Below, in pieces: positions 63,797 through 64,000 of a DNA stretch of 64,000 nt (within the stretch, counting starts at the first letter, position 1; every line of letters starts with the position of its first letter). This DNA comes from Rhineura floridana (Eukaryota > Chordata > Lepidosauria > Squamata > Rhineuridae), in the NCBI RefSeq assembly GCF_030035675.1, contig NC_084489.1, positions 76,040,270 to 76,104,269 on the forward strand. Reading direction: 5' to 3'. A program made the position numbers and the translations under genes. The notes under the pieces are model-generated. The model had not been told where the DNA came from and made no database searches. It saw only the letters and a program-made list of their open reading frames with translations.

Positions 63797-64000
63797 CATA
63801 AGAAGAGCCTGATGGATCCGGCCAGTAGCCCACCTAGTCCAGCATCCTGTTCACACAGTGGCCAATCAGATGCCTGCAGGAAGCCTGCAAGTAGGACCTG
63901 AGTCAAGACCACTCTCCTGCGGTTTCCAGGAACTGGTATTCAGAAGTATATCGCCTCCAACTAGGGAGGCAAAGCATAGCCATCATGGCTAGTAGCCATT
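63797..64000 (-). mobile_element. CR1 LINE 3' end running off the window
   Basis: The plus strand reads ACATAAGAAGAGCCTGATGG, CACCTAGTCCAGCATCCTG, CACAGTGGCCAATCAGATG and CATAGCCATCATGGCTAGTA. The element continues past 64000. It converges with the plus-strand CR1 tail that ends about 20 bp to its left. Confidence 0.88.

Overview
This looks like nuclear DNA from a squamate reptile, most likely a lizard. The window has the usual squamate interspersed repeats: CR1 and L2-clade LINEs, RTE-BovB fragments, tRNA-headed SINEs with BovB-like tails (Sauria-SINE type), SINEs with CR1-like or L2-like tails, many short non-autonomous hAT-type DNA elements with 8-bp target duplications, a probable Penelope-like insertion with hammerhead ribozyme motifs, and long microsatellites. 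I found no convincing host protein-coding gene, tRNA gene, rRNA gene or CRISPR array. The window reads as intergenic or deep intronic sequence. The only host-exon candidate is a 103-bp stretch with good splice signals at 12423-12525, and it is weak.

Layout. 1-5.8 kb: SINE copies, a CR1 3' end (minus) split by an 893-bp insertion that is largely palindromic and carries two hammerhead-like motifs, a CR1 tail with an internal duplication, and two hAT-type elements only 24 bp apart. 5.8-18.6 kb: mostly unclassified DNA with a hAT element nested inside another inverted-repeat element (8.3-9.1 kb), one L2 tail in each orientation, and a CT/GT/GA compound microsatellite. 18.6-29.4 kb: three foldback hAT-like elements (two with perfect 8-bp duplications), L2 tails, a CR1 tail with a Sauria SINE inside it, and a TATC/TGTC microsatellite. 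29.4-32.1 kb: a long CR1 copy with endonuclease and reverse transcriptase regions, one frameshift and a large internal deletion. 32.7-47.8 kb: SINEs in inverted orientation, long CTAT and TA tracts, LINE tails, BovB, and two copies of a CAGTG-ended hAT family. 47.85-55.09 kb: two matching 14-bp termini with near-matching flanks bracket a 7.2-kb block. That block contains an almost complete L2-clade LINE whose 1024-codon ORF is open but has YAGD in place of the catalytic YADD. 55-64 kb: a second L2 copy that was itself split by a small retroposon (perfect 15-bp duplication), an L2-tailed SINE, BovB, several palindromic MITEs, and two CR1 tails converging at the window end.

The elements work as parasite and host rather than as an operon. 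The BovB tail is shared by the tRNA-headed SINEs, the CR1 tail is shared by a second SINE family, and the hAT MITEs rely on transposase made elsewhere. Nested insertions give relative ages: CR1 before the hammerhead element, the CATACATTTAAAG element before the CATCCCTA hAT, an L2 fragment before a BovB-tailed SINE, and CR1 before the Sauria SINE. The points I would look at first are the palindromic hammerhead insertion, the foldback hAT family, the L2 ORF with its changed catalytic motif, and the paired termini at 47.85 and 55.09 kb.
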